Assembly (NCBI RefSeq): GCF_963924675.1
Contig: NC_089221.1
Coordinates: forward strand, 89,694,998 to 89,758,997
Source: Phocoena phocoena
Taxonomy: Eukaryota > Chordata > Mammalia > Artiodactyla > Phocoenidae
Direction: 5' to 3'
DNA length: 64,000 bases
Both the position numbers and the translations under genes were made by a program. Below, piece after piece: positions 1 to 12,954 of this stretch; within the stretch, counting starts at the first letter, position 1; the number at the start of each line of letters is the position of its first letter. The notes beneath the pieces were generated by a model. That model was not told the DNA's origin. It worked only from the letters and a program-made list of their open reading frames with translations, and did not search any database.

Positions 1-689
1 CTGTTTTTTAAATATGTGCCGTTAAAAAAAGTCAAAGGCGAATGCATTCAAGAAACAGGTCAGTCCTACCAAGGGCTTTCTCAGCTCACCACAGCAACCC
101 TGCCATTTCAGCCCTTTGTAAATAGAAAAGCACAGGCTCTAAATGTGAGGGGGAACCAATCCATCTTTTTCACACCAGGACCATCGATGTTTCTCAGAGA
201 TTTTTTACTTCAGACCCAGTTCACGGCTGCTGTCCCATGCCACAGACCCTACTCAATTGGTGCTATCAGCTGCATTGGTAATGCCATGTCTGCAGGACAC
301 ATTCCAACCAAAGTTGGCTTTCTGCTCTGCCAAGGCAAGAGTGTATTTGTAAACATCATTTTTATATTGAGTATTATTTAGACCTCCTAGGGGTTATCTT
401 TCCTTTCTCACCAGAAATAAGCACAGTGTAAGAATCCTCACATTCCTGTCTTATTAGTAAAGCTGTTGTTTCCCTCCCCTTTTGTCCAGGCATCAGAAAA
501 TGATGCCTGGAATGTCCTCAAAGAGCTCTTAATTGAGGCCACAGCTTTTAAAGAATGTTTCAGACAGCTGTGACGGCAAGAAGTAAGTTGGAACAGGAGG
601 ACGGTCTGGAGAAAGGGGCAGCTAAAGTCATCATCAAAGAGAAGGAAAGGAAAATAGAAAATCTGCCTTCTTACCAGAGTTATGCCTTT

Positions 690-703
690 ACACACACACA
701 CAC
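690..703. repeat. (AC)7 microsatellite
   Basis: A short pure dinucleotide tract. It is long enough to slip but modest in size. Confidence 0.85.
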
Positions 704-940
704 TTTATTTTATGGTCTGATTCATGAAAAAGGTTCTAAGAAATGTTTTCAGGAGTTCACAGATAGAGCCTTCTTGTCAACAAAAAATTCTTTAGAGAAA
801 TTCCAAAGCACGAGGCTACAGAAATAACAGCATAATTTTAAGTACCTTCATTTGAGAGGAGACATCCCAGAATTTAATTCTGTTCATTTGTGCCAGTCTC
901 CAGAGCTGTCAGAATTTCATGATTCTAGTTCATAAACACA

Positions 941-1010
941 TCCATGTGTGTACACACATGGGCATGCGCCCCCCCCCCCCACAGACACACAGCCACACAC
1001 ACACACACAT
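941..1010. repeat. Compound C-run / (CA)n microsatellite
   Basis: An uninterrupted run of 12 C (969-980) is followed by an imperfect CA tract to about 1009, and a TG/CA-rich stretch precedes it. This compound simple repeat is likely to vary in length. Confidence 0.85.
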
Positions 1011-1859
1011 AATACCGAGAAACCTGGCAGGTATGAATGGAGTAAATTGGTTAAGAAGTCAAATGAACATTATTAAGGAAAAAGCTATAGAGATAGCCCT
1101 CCTTTGTCCACCTTCCCCCTTCATTTACTCTTATACTGCTACCTGAAAATTCTTATCATTAGCCGACCCATATATGAGCACAGTTTGGAGATGCTTCATA
1201 TGAATAAAATGTAACAGAGTTTAAACTAGGATTGTCTTTAGCTGAATCTTAGCTTCATCCAGGGAACTTACCCCATGGTCTGTATATAGTTGCCTCTCAG
1301 GATAAATATGTGTGTAAGAGATGGTCACGCTCAGGGGTAAATGTGGCCTGGGAGCTTTTAATAAGTGCTCAGGCCTGTGTCCAAATAGCACAGTAGTGAT
1401 TATTTGGTCTACATTCATTGGAAGAGCTTATGGGATAGAAAATTCCTCCTGCCCCCTCCACCTATTTGCTGCCTAGGAATATCACTGCACACAACTCACA
1501 CCCAGTACTACTTTCAAGAGTAAACAGGATAATACTGAGGAGAAAACTGGCTTGTGTCTACCACTTCAATCTCCTTGAAGTTTCATACACATTTAATGAT
1601 TACCACATCCAGACGAAAATGAAAGCACAATAAACTTGCCCGCAAAAATATTGCAATATACAAAGTAACTCTTTTTTAATCAGCATTGTTTCCCTTCTGT
1701 CAAATATTATGAGTAAAAGGAAACCTTCTTTTGATGGCATATACTGTGGTAAATCAAAGCACAGACTCATGAATTAAGATTAAGAGCTCTGGTCTTCAGG
1801 CACTTGCCAGCCTTCAAAAGCAAGAATAAAATGGGGACATTTCCACCCTTTGCCAGTAT

Positions 1860-2360
1860 TTCCACGTGCATCTCTCTGTAATATTCTTTGTTTAAAGGAA
1901 ACAGCCTCCCATCACTTAGCAGCCGCACTGCTAAGCTCTCAGCAAAGAGAATGATGGTTTGGGCTTTAATTTTGTGAACAAGACCTGAAGCTTAATCATT
2001 GCATTCTGGTGTAAAGAACGAACATGGCATTGATATTTCACTCATCCAGGCTGTTAGAATTTGCAGTTCACATCGTAACTGTGTGCTTAAATTAAAGAAG
2101 CTTTTCAAAACATCATGACATCTGCAGCATTTAAATTCTATTTTATTCTTTGTCCCAAAGCAGGCAGTGGTACGGTTCAGGATTAATAACTCATCGGGAG
2201 TCTTTCAGGATATCAGTTATATAGAATATTAAATTTAACGTAGGCGCATGCATTAAGAAGAACTTATGCAGACTATTTTTACTGTTAATTTTGTTGTGCT
2301 TGAAGCATAATTTATTCATCCCTTCTGTCACAGATAATTATTGGAATTATGTACTCTAGG
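1860..2360. other. Candidate conserved noncoding element (composition only)
   Basis: About 500 bases of unique AT-rich sequence, free of recognisable repeats and low-complexity runs. It is dense in TAAT/ATTA cores (for example around 1994, 2088, 2185, 2225, 2287 and 2336) and in paired TTAAT-like motifs, the look of deep-conserved developmental enhancers. This is inference from composition; conservation could not be tested. Confidence 0.25.
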
Positions 2361-3586
2361 AGGCTAATCCATACCCAAAAAGCATACACACAAATTCTCC
2401 TCTGGATTTGCAAGTTGATATAGGGAAAGAAGGATTCGGAAACACATAAAATCCTATGACTTGTTTAGTAAGAAAACAGTAACCGAAATTTTAGTAACCA
2501 AAATTGCCACTGGTCTGAATGTAATTCAGCCAGGTCACAAATCTTTGTGTTGTTAATAGATTTTTTCATGTGTTGCATCTGTTACTGCTATGTAGTTTCT
2601 GTCATAATTCCTTAAATTTGTGAATATGGAGTCGGGGGCGGGGGGCAGGTAAGCCCAGGCAGCCTGACTCTCACCTGCCTTTTTCTATCTTGAATCACCA
2701 AGGAGCCTTTATGAGATTTAAGTAGCTCATCATTTTTCAAGGAAAGAAATCTTTTATTGTCAAATTAACATTTATTACCGACATGTGAAACCTAAAATTA
2801 TTTTGCACTCCATATAATGTAAGGTTACTTCCCAAAGCCAACATATTCTTTCTCTTCTAGGAAATAATAATAAAGGAGGAATAGGTTTTGTTTAGACTTT
2901 CAAAACCAGAGGTTTCATTTTAGTCCATCCTGCCACTAGGTCCCCAGTGAAAGGTCTTATGTAATCATTTCTCTCTTATCTCCCAAATTTAATATAGTCA
3001 ATAAAATTCTTCATCCATAATTCACCATTTTATCACAAATACGATATTACTGAAACCTGTTACTAGCACACCAGTGTAGAACATGAGTCTGATTGCTTCA
3101 GCCAATTTTCAGCACACATTTCACAACTGTTTTTCATTTGAGGGTTGTTTTAAAAGAAAAGAAAATGTTTAGTCATTGAAATAGTCTTAATTTCCTTTAA
3201 ACCATGGTATGGTTTTCTTGTCTGTGTTATACTCATTGTTTCAGTTTTGCCATATACTTTTATATTAAGTTTGGCTAATACCACTAAAATAACCGTGGCT
3301 TCACAATACTGGTATGACTTGTGTCAAGAAGAAAGTGTTTTAATTATAATATATGCCACACACTGAGGATCTTGTAGTGGGATAAACATAAAAATGAGAA
3401 CGCAAAAATACATGTCTAGGTCGTATGTTACTGTTGTTCGGTTACCTCAGTCACTCTACTTTCCAGTTCACTCATCAGATATTCTAAAAATGTACCTGAA
3501 AACCTTCCTTAGTATACCCTATGGACACTGTTCTGTGGCTGTGTGTCTTTTGACGTGAGATCAGTTGATAACTTTCTGAAAAGAGG

Positions 3587-3641
3587 GTTTGTTTGTTTGT
3601 TTGCCTCAACCCTCTTTTTACATATACGTACCCCCCCCCCC
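3587..3641. repeat. (TTTG)4 tract and C11 run
   Basis: A short TTTG tetranucleotide tract (3587-3603) is followed 27 bases later by eleven consecutive C (3631-3641). Confidence 0.8.
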
Positions 3642-5874
3642 AGCACACCATTGGTATTTTAGTTGTTTCTTATCAACAGAATTGATTGTCCATAAACACT
3701 GTTCTGAGTCATGTAAAGACTGACTTTTGTATTTAGGAGGTCAGAGCCCTCACCCAAAACAGAATAATGCAAAATACAAAGAACAAAAAGGGACAGACAA
3801 TTGAAAAAGACATGGTTTATGTATTAATATGTTAATTAAAACAAAGATTTTATATGAAAATGAGTTTATATTACAGTTCCATTACACTATTAAGTTAGCA
3901 TGAAAGTTTACCATTAAAATAAAGTGTTACCTCTTTTATTACTAACTCTGATTTGCTTATACGTACCAGAAATTTTTTATTAAATATTTTAGTTTTATTT
4001 AGTTTTCTCTGTTTTGATTAGTTTCATATCAAGTCTGAATAATATATTATTTGGGAAGATCCAGAACTACATATTAATTTCTGCCAAAAAATATATTCTA
4101 ATTAAAAGTCAATATTTCATGTACCAAGATGACCTACTTGAAGGAGATACTGCTACAGTTGTAGAGTCCCATAAAATTCTCCTTTAAAAAATAATGCTAT
4201 AATACAGAAGGTGTAAAACTATATATCTTAGTCATAATTCAATTTAGGGAAATATTTGTAACCCCTTGAAGACCATCCTACTGCCTCATACTGATTCAAA
4301 GATTAAATTCTGAATTGTTAAGTGTAGACATTAAAGACTGCCTAATAAAGACTGAGATTCTTAGGTGGTAGAAAAATCCTACTGAACTGAATTCCTAGTC
4401 ACTTTAAACTGGGGAGATATAACGAGCATAGGCTTCAGCACATCTGTTAATAAGGCACTGAGGCAAACGTCTACCAAGGCAAAAGAGGAGAGCACCAGTT
4501 ATCCTAAGGCAGGATGATGCAGCCCCTACAGAGAGTGTAGGATAATTAAAGTGGAACGAAGACTTGGACAACGTCACTAGGAGGCCTGAGGAGAACAGTG
4601 CCACCAGGCCAGATCCTTTTCTACAGAAAATGTAAAAGGTATTGGAGTCAAAAGAAGCAAAAGAGGTCACCTGCCAGTGTGTGGGCCTTCCTGTGAGCAA
4701 ACCAAACATCTCTCCCTTGCATGTGCAGCAGTCTCTCATCTCCAGCTCAGAGGCGATGCTGTGCTGGGTGACACGTGCTCATCGTCCTCCCAGCTAATGG
4801 GTTTGGCCATATATGCTTAGACTTTTAACAGAGACTTCTCTAAGTCTCTTTGTATTTGAGTTGGTGATACTATTTCTTAAACTAAATCACTGAATATTCA
4901 CACCTCATTAGAAATCTGGTTGCAATGGGGCTGGTCTCCTAAGTGAGAGCACGCTGAGATCAGCCATTTCACCTTTTGACTGATGTTGACTAACTGGCTC
5001 CTAGAGGTACCCCAGAGGGACCTTCCTCTGATGAGCTCAGCTCTGGGGAAACATGGAATCCAGCAGGGAAGGAGGGGAATACCAATTAAATAGCAATGCT
5101 CCTTGTCTTTATACTAATAACGTGTGAGGGAGAGGAATCATAGAAGCATCCTAAAGCCAGTCACAGTGCAGCATGGCTAAGGTCAGACATGGAAGGCAGA
5201 GAAAGAGACATCCAAAAAGGAAGACTGAAGGACAGGAAGAGCAAAAACAAAGTACCAATGCAAAGTGACTCAAGGGCTCACCTTCCAACAAATAAATGCG
5301 GTATCAATGAGGGAAAGCGAATCCTCAAAAGGGAATTTTGAGGTTCTTCCCGCTGCATGGTATTAAACATTACGTACCTCTCAAGTTTCTACAGCACTTC
5401 TTAAAGGGCATTGAGTGGGGTATCGATTCGATTTTCTTTATGCTCCCTATAATCTCAAGAGGAAGCCACTGTTGAATGAGAATTACTCTTGCTTGGTAAG
5501 GCTGCAGGTATGACAGTGGTTCAGCCCACTTCCTAAGCAGTAAGGAACTGAGGGTGGCACACATATGTCTGGGGCAAGCCAGCATTGGAGGAAAACTGCT
5601 GTGAAATTTCCTTCTTATTTTATGAAAGAAAAGATACCTTGCGGGTGTCTCTGCCTGCAACATAAAGATAGATTGAGCTTCCCTCCTTGCCAGCAAACTT
5701 GCAAGGGCTCCCAAAGAAGAATATTTAGAATTCACTCTAAAAAGATTCAAATCTTGAATTTCTAAATTATCTTCCCAAACATTACCACTGAAGTCAGAAG
5801 AGGTGAGTGTTCTACAAAGTAATAAAATGTTCTAAGTGATGGTAATGACCCTGGTAGCAGGATCTTGTAATGTT

Positions 5875-5955
5875 TGCCCTCAGCTTTATTCATTCAGAAG
5901 CTTTTTCTCAATATCTGCCATGTCAGGTTCAGGGAACCCTACTGGGTGCTAGTTT
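5875..5955 (+). repeat. Probable L2 3'-end remnant
   Basis: The order 'ttattcattcag ... atatctgccatgtcagg ... actgggtgctag' follows the usual L2 tail (attcattca ... cctactatgtgccagg ... ctgggtgctgg) with many substitutions. It is too diverged to be certain by eye. A T17 run follows at 5963-5979. Confidence 0.45.
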
Positions 5956-6882
5956 TTCTGGATTTTTTTTTTTTTTTTTCTGGTTGGTATTTCTTTTTCT
6001 CATGTTGTTTCTTAATCTTTACCAAAACAGAAAAGCCTTTTCTCGTCAGCTTTTATCAGACAGTGTCTTAACTGGCCTAGACCAAACAGTTTCTCCTCAC
6101 ATGCTCAGGAGGCCCTTGCCTTACAGAGAGCTCCCAGGCATCCATTTACCAGGCCAACTGCATACCCTCTGTGTGAGAGGCCCCATGGCTTAGAACACAA
6201 AGAGGCCTCGTTGTAGTCTTTGTGGTGGGGATAGGACGACTAGGTGGCAGATGTGTTTGATGAGTTATACTATCAATAGAGGTTCTTGGGAGATTTTGCC
6301 AGGATGGAAAGATCATTGTGAGCAGATGTGTCCAGGGAAGCAGCCTGTTGACTTGGCCGAGTAAGCTCACTAGGTGACCTGCCTCCAAAGAAATGTTAAA
6401 ACACTAACAATGATTATTTTAAAACCCCGGACATTTTCAATTTTTCCATTCCACTCTTCTCTGCCAGTATTTTTTATTGTTTCCTTCACACTCCTCTTGT
6501 CAGTAAATGTCTAAAAGTATTTCAGTTGCACAATGTCAAAGAGTTTTTCCACAGCTTCAGAAAAGAGGGTAGCAAATACAAAGACTCAAGTTTAAAATAA
6601 GGCAATCTACCTAGAGACACAGACCCCAAAGCACTACTGTGCTGAAACAAACTCTACAGTTTCCCCCAGAGCGGTACCCTTCCTACAAAGCCAAACATCA
6701 CTCTTTCTCCTGTCTGTTAAGAACATCTTTAGTATCAGAATAAGCACCTTCTAGATGCTATCCAAAGCAGATTCTAAAATGACATACAAAGAAGCCAGAT
6801 TTCAACCATTAAAGCAACAACAGAAACACTACTTTCATCCCTTTGTACTCAGTTAAAACATCCATGCAAAAACTATCAATAG

Positions 6883-7095
6883 GGCTTCCCTGGTGGTGCA
6901 GTGGTTGAGAGTCCGCCTGCCGATGCAGGGGACAGGGGTTCGTGCCCCAGTCCGGGAAGATCCCACATGCCGCGGAGCGGCTGGGCCCGTGAGCCATGGC
7001 CGCTGAGCCTGTGCGTCCAGAGCCTGTGCTCCGCAACAGGAGAGACCACAACAGTGAGAGGCCAGCGTACCACAAAAAAAAAAAAAAAAAAAAAA
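6883..7095 (+). mobile_element. CHR-family SINE (short form) with TSD
   Basis: A tRNA-derived SINE. It begins with the GGCTTCCCTGGTGG head and has a pol III A-box-like region and the B-box 'ggttcgtgcc'. The tRNA-unrelated body ends '...gaggccagcgtaccac', followed by a poly(A) of more than 20 bases. The 10-base direct repeat 'ctatcaatag' flanks it at 6873-6882 and 7097-7106. This short 3' form, without the 'gatgaagagtggcccc' segment, is the younger cetacean type in this window. It moves using L1 machinery and encodes no protein. Confidence 0.95.
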
Positions 7096-7106
7096 CCTAT
7101 CAATAG

Positions 7107-10100
7107 AACCATCCAGGCAGTTCATCTAGTGAGGAGCTAGTACCTTATTTTGAAAGCATAGGATGGATGTCAATGGGAAATAGCAATGTTTTGAGCAACA
7201 CAGGGTAAGTATAAGAAGGCCAATAAAAAAAAAATCCCAATTCCCGCATTGAAGCAACAAAAATCTGAGAATGAAAAATGGAGTTGTATATGAGCCCAAA
7301 CTTAATATTTTCTTCATGTAGCTCTTGTCAAATTGTACAACCTTGGGGGTCCTCTTTTGAGTTGCCTGAAAAATCCTTATGAAGCAAAAAACTAAATCCA
7401 CCCCCCCAATCCCCAATGGGAGCTTGAATTTCTAAGTGCCCTGGATTCAGAAACTTAGCGGCTGAGAGGGAATCTGTAATGTTATAACCAAGATCTCAGG
7501 CAAAAGGCCCATCTTGGCAGTCTTTGCAAGCTTGCTAATCCATGCTTTTGTTAATTTTTAAACATGGAAGATGGCAGAGTGGTGGGGGTGAGGAAAACAC
7601 CCTATTATCTAGAAATTTTTTACAAATAATTTTACTTGGTAGAAATAAACTTGCCTCCTTGCTCTTAAGAAATGCCAGACTGTTGTAAGCAAATGCAGAG
7701 GGCATGGTGCCCAGAGCCATGCTTAATATGACCGTGAAGTTTTCTCCTAACCCAAAGCATAACGGTTCTTATATTTAGATGATAGGATGCTAGGGAGGCC
7801 CATCCCCTGCTGGTCTAATTGCTTTACTTCAGCTACAAGTGGAAGACCAATTCCAACAGAAATGAACTTATTTGCCACAATTCCTCCTCAGATGCTAGGC
7901 CTTTCACACTTGGAATGCACGGAAAATATACATGTTTTAATGGAATTCACTATTTTTGGCTTTAGTGTCAAAGAGATTGGTTCTACAAGGTTCACCTGAT
8001 TCCCCATAACAAGTATATGTTATAATCCTATGATTCTAAATCCAATCGCAGCTATAGGTTCTGAGCATCAAGTCAAAATCAAAGATAAAGGGGAACTGGT
8101 AGAGAGGGGTTTTGTTTGTTTCAGACTCATGACCAAAGTGGCCAAAAATGTGAAACTCCCTTTCACTTGACGAACATTTCACCGTATGAAATGCCAGTCA
8201 CCCCACAGCATCCTGTGACATAATCAGACTCTCAACATGGACCAGTGGCCAGGAGCACACTTTTCATGGGCCACTTCTGTTTATCATTTTCCTTCATAAA
8301 TCATTGAGATTTCTCACTAAGACAGCTTTATTAGATGTGTATAGGTTTTATGTTTAATTTATGTTAAATATATTAAATCACATGGCCTACTTAAGCAACA
8401 TATGAGTATAGCAGGGGTTGGTGGCAGTATGAGTTCTGCTGACTTTATGTTATGGTTTCTTTGTGTTTCTCTTGGTATGGTCTGGTGAGTGCCCTAAAAG
8501 ATTAGAACTCTCTGAAGTCGTAGCCATACAACCACATAGGGTTAGGAAAAGCCAGATAAATGCAGGAGAATAAAATCAAGTTGTCAAAGTCCCGGGAACA
8601 GCCCTGACTTCTTCAGGAACGCAAGCAAACGGAAAGCAAAGACAAAATGTATGAATGGCGCCCAAGCCATTTGACGGTGGGCAGCCCACTGGCCTAAGGC
8701 ACTGCATGCTCCTGGCACAGACCCACAGTGAGTGGTTGCAGAAATGTGACTTTCTGGGTTGCTTCCACTTCCCTTTGTTAGAAGATGAGTGTGGGATGAT
8801 GGGGTGGGAATGGGGTGTGCCCTCAGCCCCCCATGGTACAGATGTTCCATCTGCAAGCCTGTTGGGCAAAGCACTCCTGTGGTTTACAGTTTCCTTTTAG
8901 TGCCAATATTGTCAGGTTAAAGCACCTTTAATCTTCTTTTGTTGTTATTTTAAAATAATATATTTGTTAGGTGGATTAAAGAAACACTGGAAATAGGGTG
9001 CTTCTTATAAAAAGCTAAAGTGTAAAACACAGAAGCAAGTCCTTTGGTGAGTTTATCTGGCTTTGTAAACAAGTCTGAAAATGAATGAGAGAGAAATATC
9101 TAAGCAGTTAGTTGTCTGTCTTTTACCATTTTTAACTCGGATCTGTATTTAACACTTATTTATTTGTTAGTTTTACATTCAGAAGAAATACACTTTGAAC
9201 TTCAGCTAACATTGTAGGATGTTTTTAAATTGTTTTCTACTTTTTTAAAACATGATTTCATCATTTTTGTAAACTTAGATAATTTTTGAATAGCCCTTTT
9301 TTCTTTCCCAATAGACCAATTACCATGCATAGGTCTGTGGAACTTTTTTTTAACTGTATTCTTATAATAAATGTAAATATTTGTAGCAAATTGTGTCTTG
9401 TCTTGTTTAATCTTTCCATCGTGTTTATATTTCTTTCTTTTCCATATAAATATTCTCTAAGCAGAAGAAAAGGAAGGAGAGATTTCCATGGTAACTGGCC
9501 TCCTAGGGATGTAACAATGTATAAAACATCATTAGCTTTCAGTTTCTCTGTAATTAAGCTTCTGAGTTCTGATGATAATGGGTGTGTGCTGCTTACAGTC
9601 CAATCACTGCTTCCTCTGTTTAGAAATCAAAACTGAAATATAGTTCAAAACGGAAATACAGTTCAAGTCCCATTTCTCTGTGCGGACTGGCTGTTTGCCA
9701 GGGGTTTTGTTGTTGTTTCATAACAGGATTTGTTTAGACATAACAAAAGGATTTAGGGAAGAAAGGTGGCTGAGAGAGATGTTTAGAAAGAGAAGCTGAA
9801 AGCTGCTGCAGCGCGGCAGTTACAGGCACGCATCCTTGCCTGGCTGGTGTACAGGGCTGAGCTGGTCACAGAGCCAAGATGCTGCTGGACTACTGTTTAC
9901 CCTTCAGTCAGCAAATCGATAACATTTCTAAAACAGCATGCTGTTATTTACACAGTTTCCCCTGCGTTAAACCAAGCCCTCTCCCCCTCCCCGATCTTGG
10001 ATTGGAAGAGGTAACCACTCCCCTCTCAAAAATGTTTCCTGTTTGTGGGGCAGCCGCCAAGCTTCTTAGGACAAGCAAAATGCATCCATACAAGTCTTTC

Positions 10101-10660
10101 CAACCTTCCTACTCCTGCAGCACTCTGGCTGACCAGAGCTGGGTGTTTCTGGCCCTTCGTGAATCCTTTCACCATAACTCTTAATTGTCTGTCTGAGATT
10201 CCATCCTCATCTCTGGCAGTTTTGATTTCTGATACAGCATCCCAGACAACCTGTGCTTTTACTGACTTCAATTAATTAGGACCAGGTGCATCCAGCCAAC
10301 CAAGGAAGGTTGGCTATTGGACTGAAGTTCCAGTCCCCAGGATGGATGAACAGCATCTCTGAAATTCCCTGGAGTTCTCGTAGCATTTAAAGTTCTAGAC
10401 TTCACTGTACATCCCCCTCTGGCTAGTGATTTCTTTAGGCAGATGGCAGTGATGTTGCTTGCAAAAAACCGTGGATGTAAGAACTAGTTTCCATTAATTA
10501 AAAGTATCAGTGGTTGTTCCTGCAGGTAAAAACAGTGTAAATGAAGTGTATTTTGAAACTCCCCAAATCTGCTACAATTGGACTGACCCAGCACACTTAG
10601 GCCAAACTCATGACTACAACTGAATCAGGCTGTTGGTGCTACTTCCAAAGGCATCTGATA
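7107..10660. other. Unique noncoding DNA, no gene seen
   Basis: No exon, RNA gene or recognisable transposon. The block at about 9450-9640 is non-repetitive, with several homeodomain-like TAATTA/CATTAG motifs, and could be a weakly supported regulatory element. The rest shows nothing beyond short A/T runs. Confidence 0.5.
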
Positions 10661-10674
10661 TCGAAACAAGCGTC

Positions 10675-10830
10675 ACTCTGGGAGCGAGGAAACCTCTGTT
10701 CTCATCCCCGGTTGGACTCTTACTAGTTCGTAAACTTGAACAAGCCACATCACTATCTAGGCCACAGTTTCCTCAACTGTAAAACGGGTTGGACTAAATC
10801 ATTACCTAGTATTAAAACTTTTTTTTTTAA
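10675..10830 (+). repeat. MIR SINE remnant
   Basis: An ancient tRNA-derived repeat. The order '...ttactagttcgtaaacttgaacaag...', 'cacagtttcctcaactgtaaaacggg' (split here for brevity) and 'ttggactaaat' matches the MIR core and 3' part. A second small fragment with the MIR-associated 'gatctctaagg ... ccttccag ... attctgtgatc' motif lies at about 11175-11230. Confidence 0.75.
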
Positions 10831-12563
10831 TTTTGCTTCTCTAAAAGCATACTGATTCCTTCTTCAGTATTTAATGTAGTCCAGGTGGTGCCCTCCCACT
10901 ATGGAAGCCAAAGGACCAATCCGTAATCTTTATTTACCCAATTGGATACTTTCTCCCAAAACTGAGTCTTGAAGGACAGAAGAAAGAGTTGGAAGGCACT
11001 GTTCCTAGGAAAATACTGCTGTAAAGTTGCCCTAGTCCTCCAGAGCACCCTTGGTGTCTTCCCATTCCCAAGCCTCATTCTCTAGCCTCCTATTGACCTT
11101 GGAGCCTCCAGCTCATTCCCTTTTACTAAGCTATCCATAGAGCGGTTCTGTTGCCTGCAGCCAAGGATCCTGGCTGATAACAGTGATCTCTAAGGCGAGG
11201 CCCCTTCCAGCCTTGGGATTCTGTGATCTCCCAAGTCTTCTCGGGGTCACTTTAGAATCTCTGAACACCAGCACTGTGCAGGACGGGTTCTGTTCTCTTG
11301 CTTTCACAGTGTAGCTGTCAGAATTCCAAAGTGATGAGAAAAAGGAAAATTCCTTAAAGGTTCAGTCATCTAGTGTGCTGATTATCTAAACTAAGCCTTT
11401 TAACGTCTCCCCGGCTCAGGACCTAGGTAATTCAAAATTATAAATGTTGCTTTTGCAGCCTCCCCGTGGTGACAGTTGGCACCATAGGATAAATGATAAG
11501 GTCAATGGACTAGAACATTGTGAGAGGCTAATTGATCTATCACAGCAATATAAATGCCAAGAATTAATAGAAAAATAAATGTCATAGGAAGTGGAGATAT
11601 TGACAACCTTAGAAGCTAGTCTCTCCTGGCCTCTTCCCACCTTTCATTAGGGCTTGGTCTTGTTCCGTATTCAGAGGATCTTTCCCTTTCATGCAAACAC
11701 ATCCAGCCCCCAAACGTTTCGTTCTAGCCCTGGGTAAAAGCCAATGAATAATTTAAGCCTGTTGGGTTTTTATCCCAATTTAATTTTCCAAGCAGCCTCC
11801 GGAAGCCTTCCCTCTGCCCCCCTGCCAAATGTCAAGGAATGAGTATGACACAGTAATACAGCACAGCAGGACTCGAAGGAACACACTGAGGATGTATGTG
11901 CGTTATGAAAGGGAGTGAGTGGGCAAAGTGGGAGGATTTACTCACTGATGTCCCTCACTGAAGGTCCTGTTGCAGCAGCCAAAATCCCAGAAACCAGGCT
12001 TTTTCTATTCCAGAACTGTACACTTCATTAGTCTTCCAGGGAATATCAATCAGAGATGGGGACATCTCGTCTGCTATGGTTGAACCTTTAACCTCAATCA
12101 AATCAGGGGACAGGCAGCCATCTGCCCCAGCCAGTTTCACTCCTGAATTTCTTTTTATATCAAACTAAGTCCAGCCTCTCTTCTACGTCACTCTGATGCA
12201 TATAGAAAGTTAGAAATGGGAGACGAGCAGATTCACAAGAGCATATCTCCTCTCTTTGCCTCATTGTTCTCTTTCTCAAACCCTTTCTTGTGGCTTGAAA
12301 TCAGTCCTATATCAGGATACCCTCACAGTTTTTTTACCCCAAAGTAGATGTTCCATAAATAATCATTGGTGTATATTAAAGTATATTCCTCAAGTACAAA
12401 TTTGGGAAGACCAGAAGTCATCTACAAGGTTAAACATATGGTAAAAGAGGAAAATTATAAATAAAAACAAAGTCCAATTATAAAGAGAAAAGAGAGGAAA
12501 CCAGATATCTAAAATCTGTTAATTACAACGAGGCAATAAATTTTACTGAATTTCCTGACAACC

Positions 12564-12578
12564 AAAAAAAAAAAAAAA
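12564..12578. repeat. A15 homopolymer
   Basis: Fifteen consecutive A without a recognisable retroelement body immediately upstream. It may be the tail of an eroded insertion. Confidence 0.6.
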
Positions 12579-12669
12579 GGCTGAAAATTCATGTGCTAAG
12601 CATTCAACTTAAAAGATTAGAAATAAAGTGATTCTAGAACTTTGTTTTCTAAGGTTAAACATAAGAGTC

Positions 12670-12892
12670 ATGGCAGTGGTTTTCAACTGGAAGCAATATT
12701 GCCCCCCAGGGGATATTTAACAATGTCTGCAGATATTTTTGGTTAGTCACAACTGGTAAGTGCTACTGGCATCCAATAGGTAGAGGCCAGGGTGCTGCTA
12801 ACCATCCTACAATGCCCAAGACAGATCTTCACACTAAAGAATTCTCTGGCCCCAAATGTTAATAGTGCCATGGGTGAGACACCCTGAGTTAT
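12670..12892 (+). mobile_element. MER20 (hAT-Charlie nonautonomous DNA transposon)
   Basis: Near full-length match to the remembered MER20 consensus. It begins 'cagtggttttcaac' and contains 'ttgccccccaggggatattt', 'tttttggttagtcacaactgg', 'taggtagaggccagggtgctg' and 'catcctacaatgcccaag'. It ends near 'gtgagacaccctg'. MER20 is a eutherian-wide fossil element with no coding capacity. In human some copies have been reported as endometrial regulatory elements; nothing here shows activity. Confidence 0.85.
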
Positions 12893-12954
12893 AAGGCTTC
12901 TCTGCATTTCCATCCAGTGGAAATGGAAGGCTTTCTTTAACTGGATAAATTTTA

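Larger units (their letters stand above)
1..5870. other. Unique AT-rich noncoding DNA, no gene seen
   Basis: No recognisable coding exon, RNA gene or young transposon is visible. The open frames here are short, lack family resemblance and have no convincing splice context. Small simple repeats and one candidate conserved block (listed separately) are the only structured elements. I cannot exclude very old, diverged repeats. Confidence 0.6.

Noticed and set aside
690..1010. CA tracts considered as part of a CRISPR-like or ordered repeat array
   Set aside because: Plain microsatellites; there are no spacers or conserved repeat units.
6901..7140. Open frames repeating 'VESPPADAGDTGSCPG' and, antisense, 'RYAGLSLLWPLPLRSTGSG'
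   Set aside because: The same frames appear in every CHR SINE copy here on both strands. They are translations of a tRNA-derived repeat and not a protein family.
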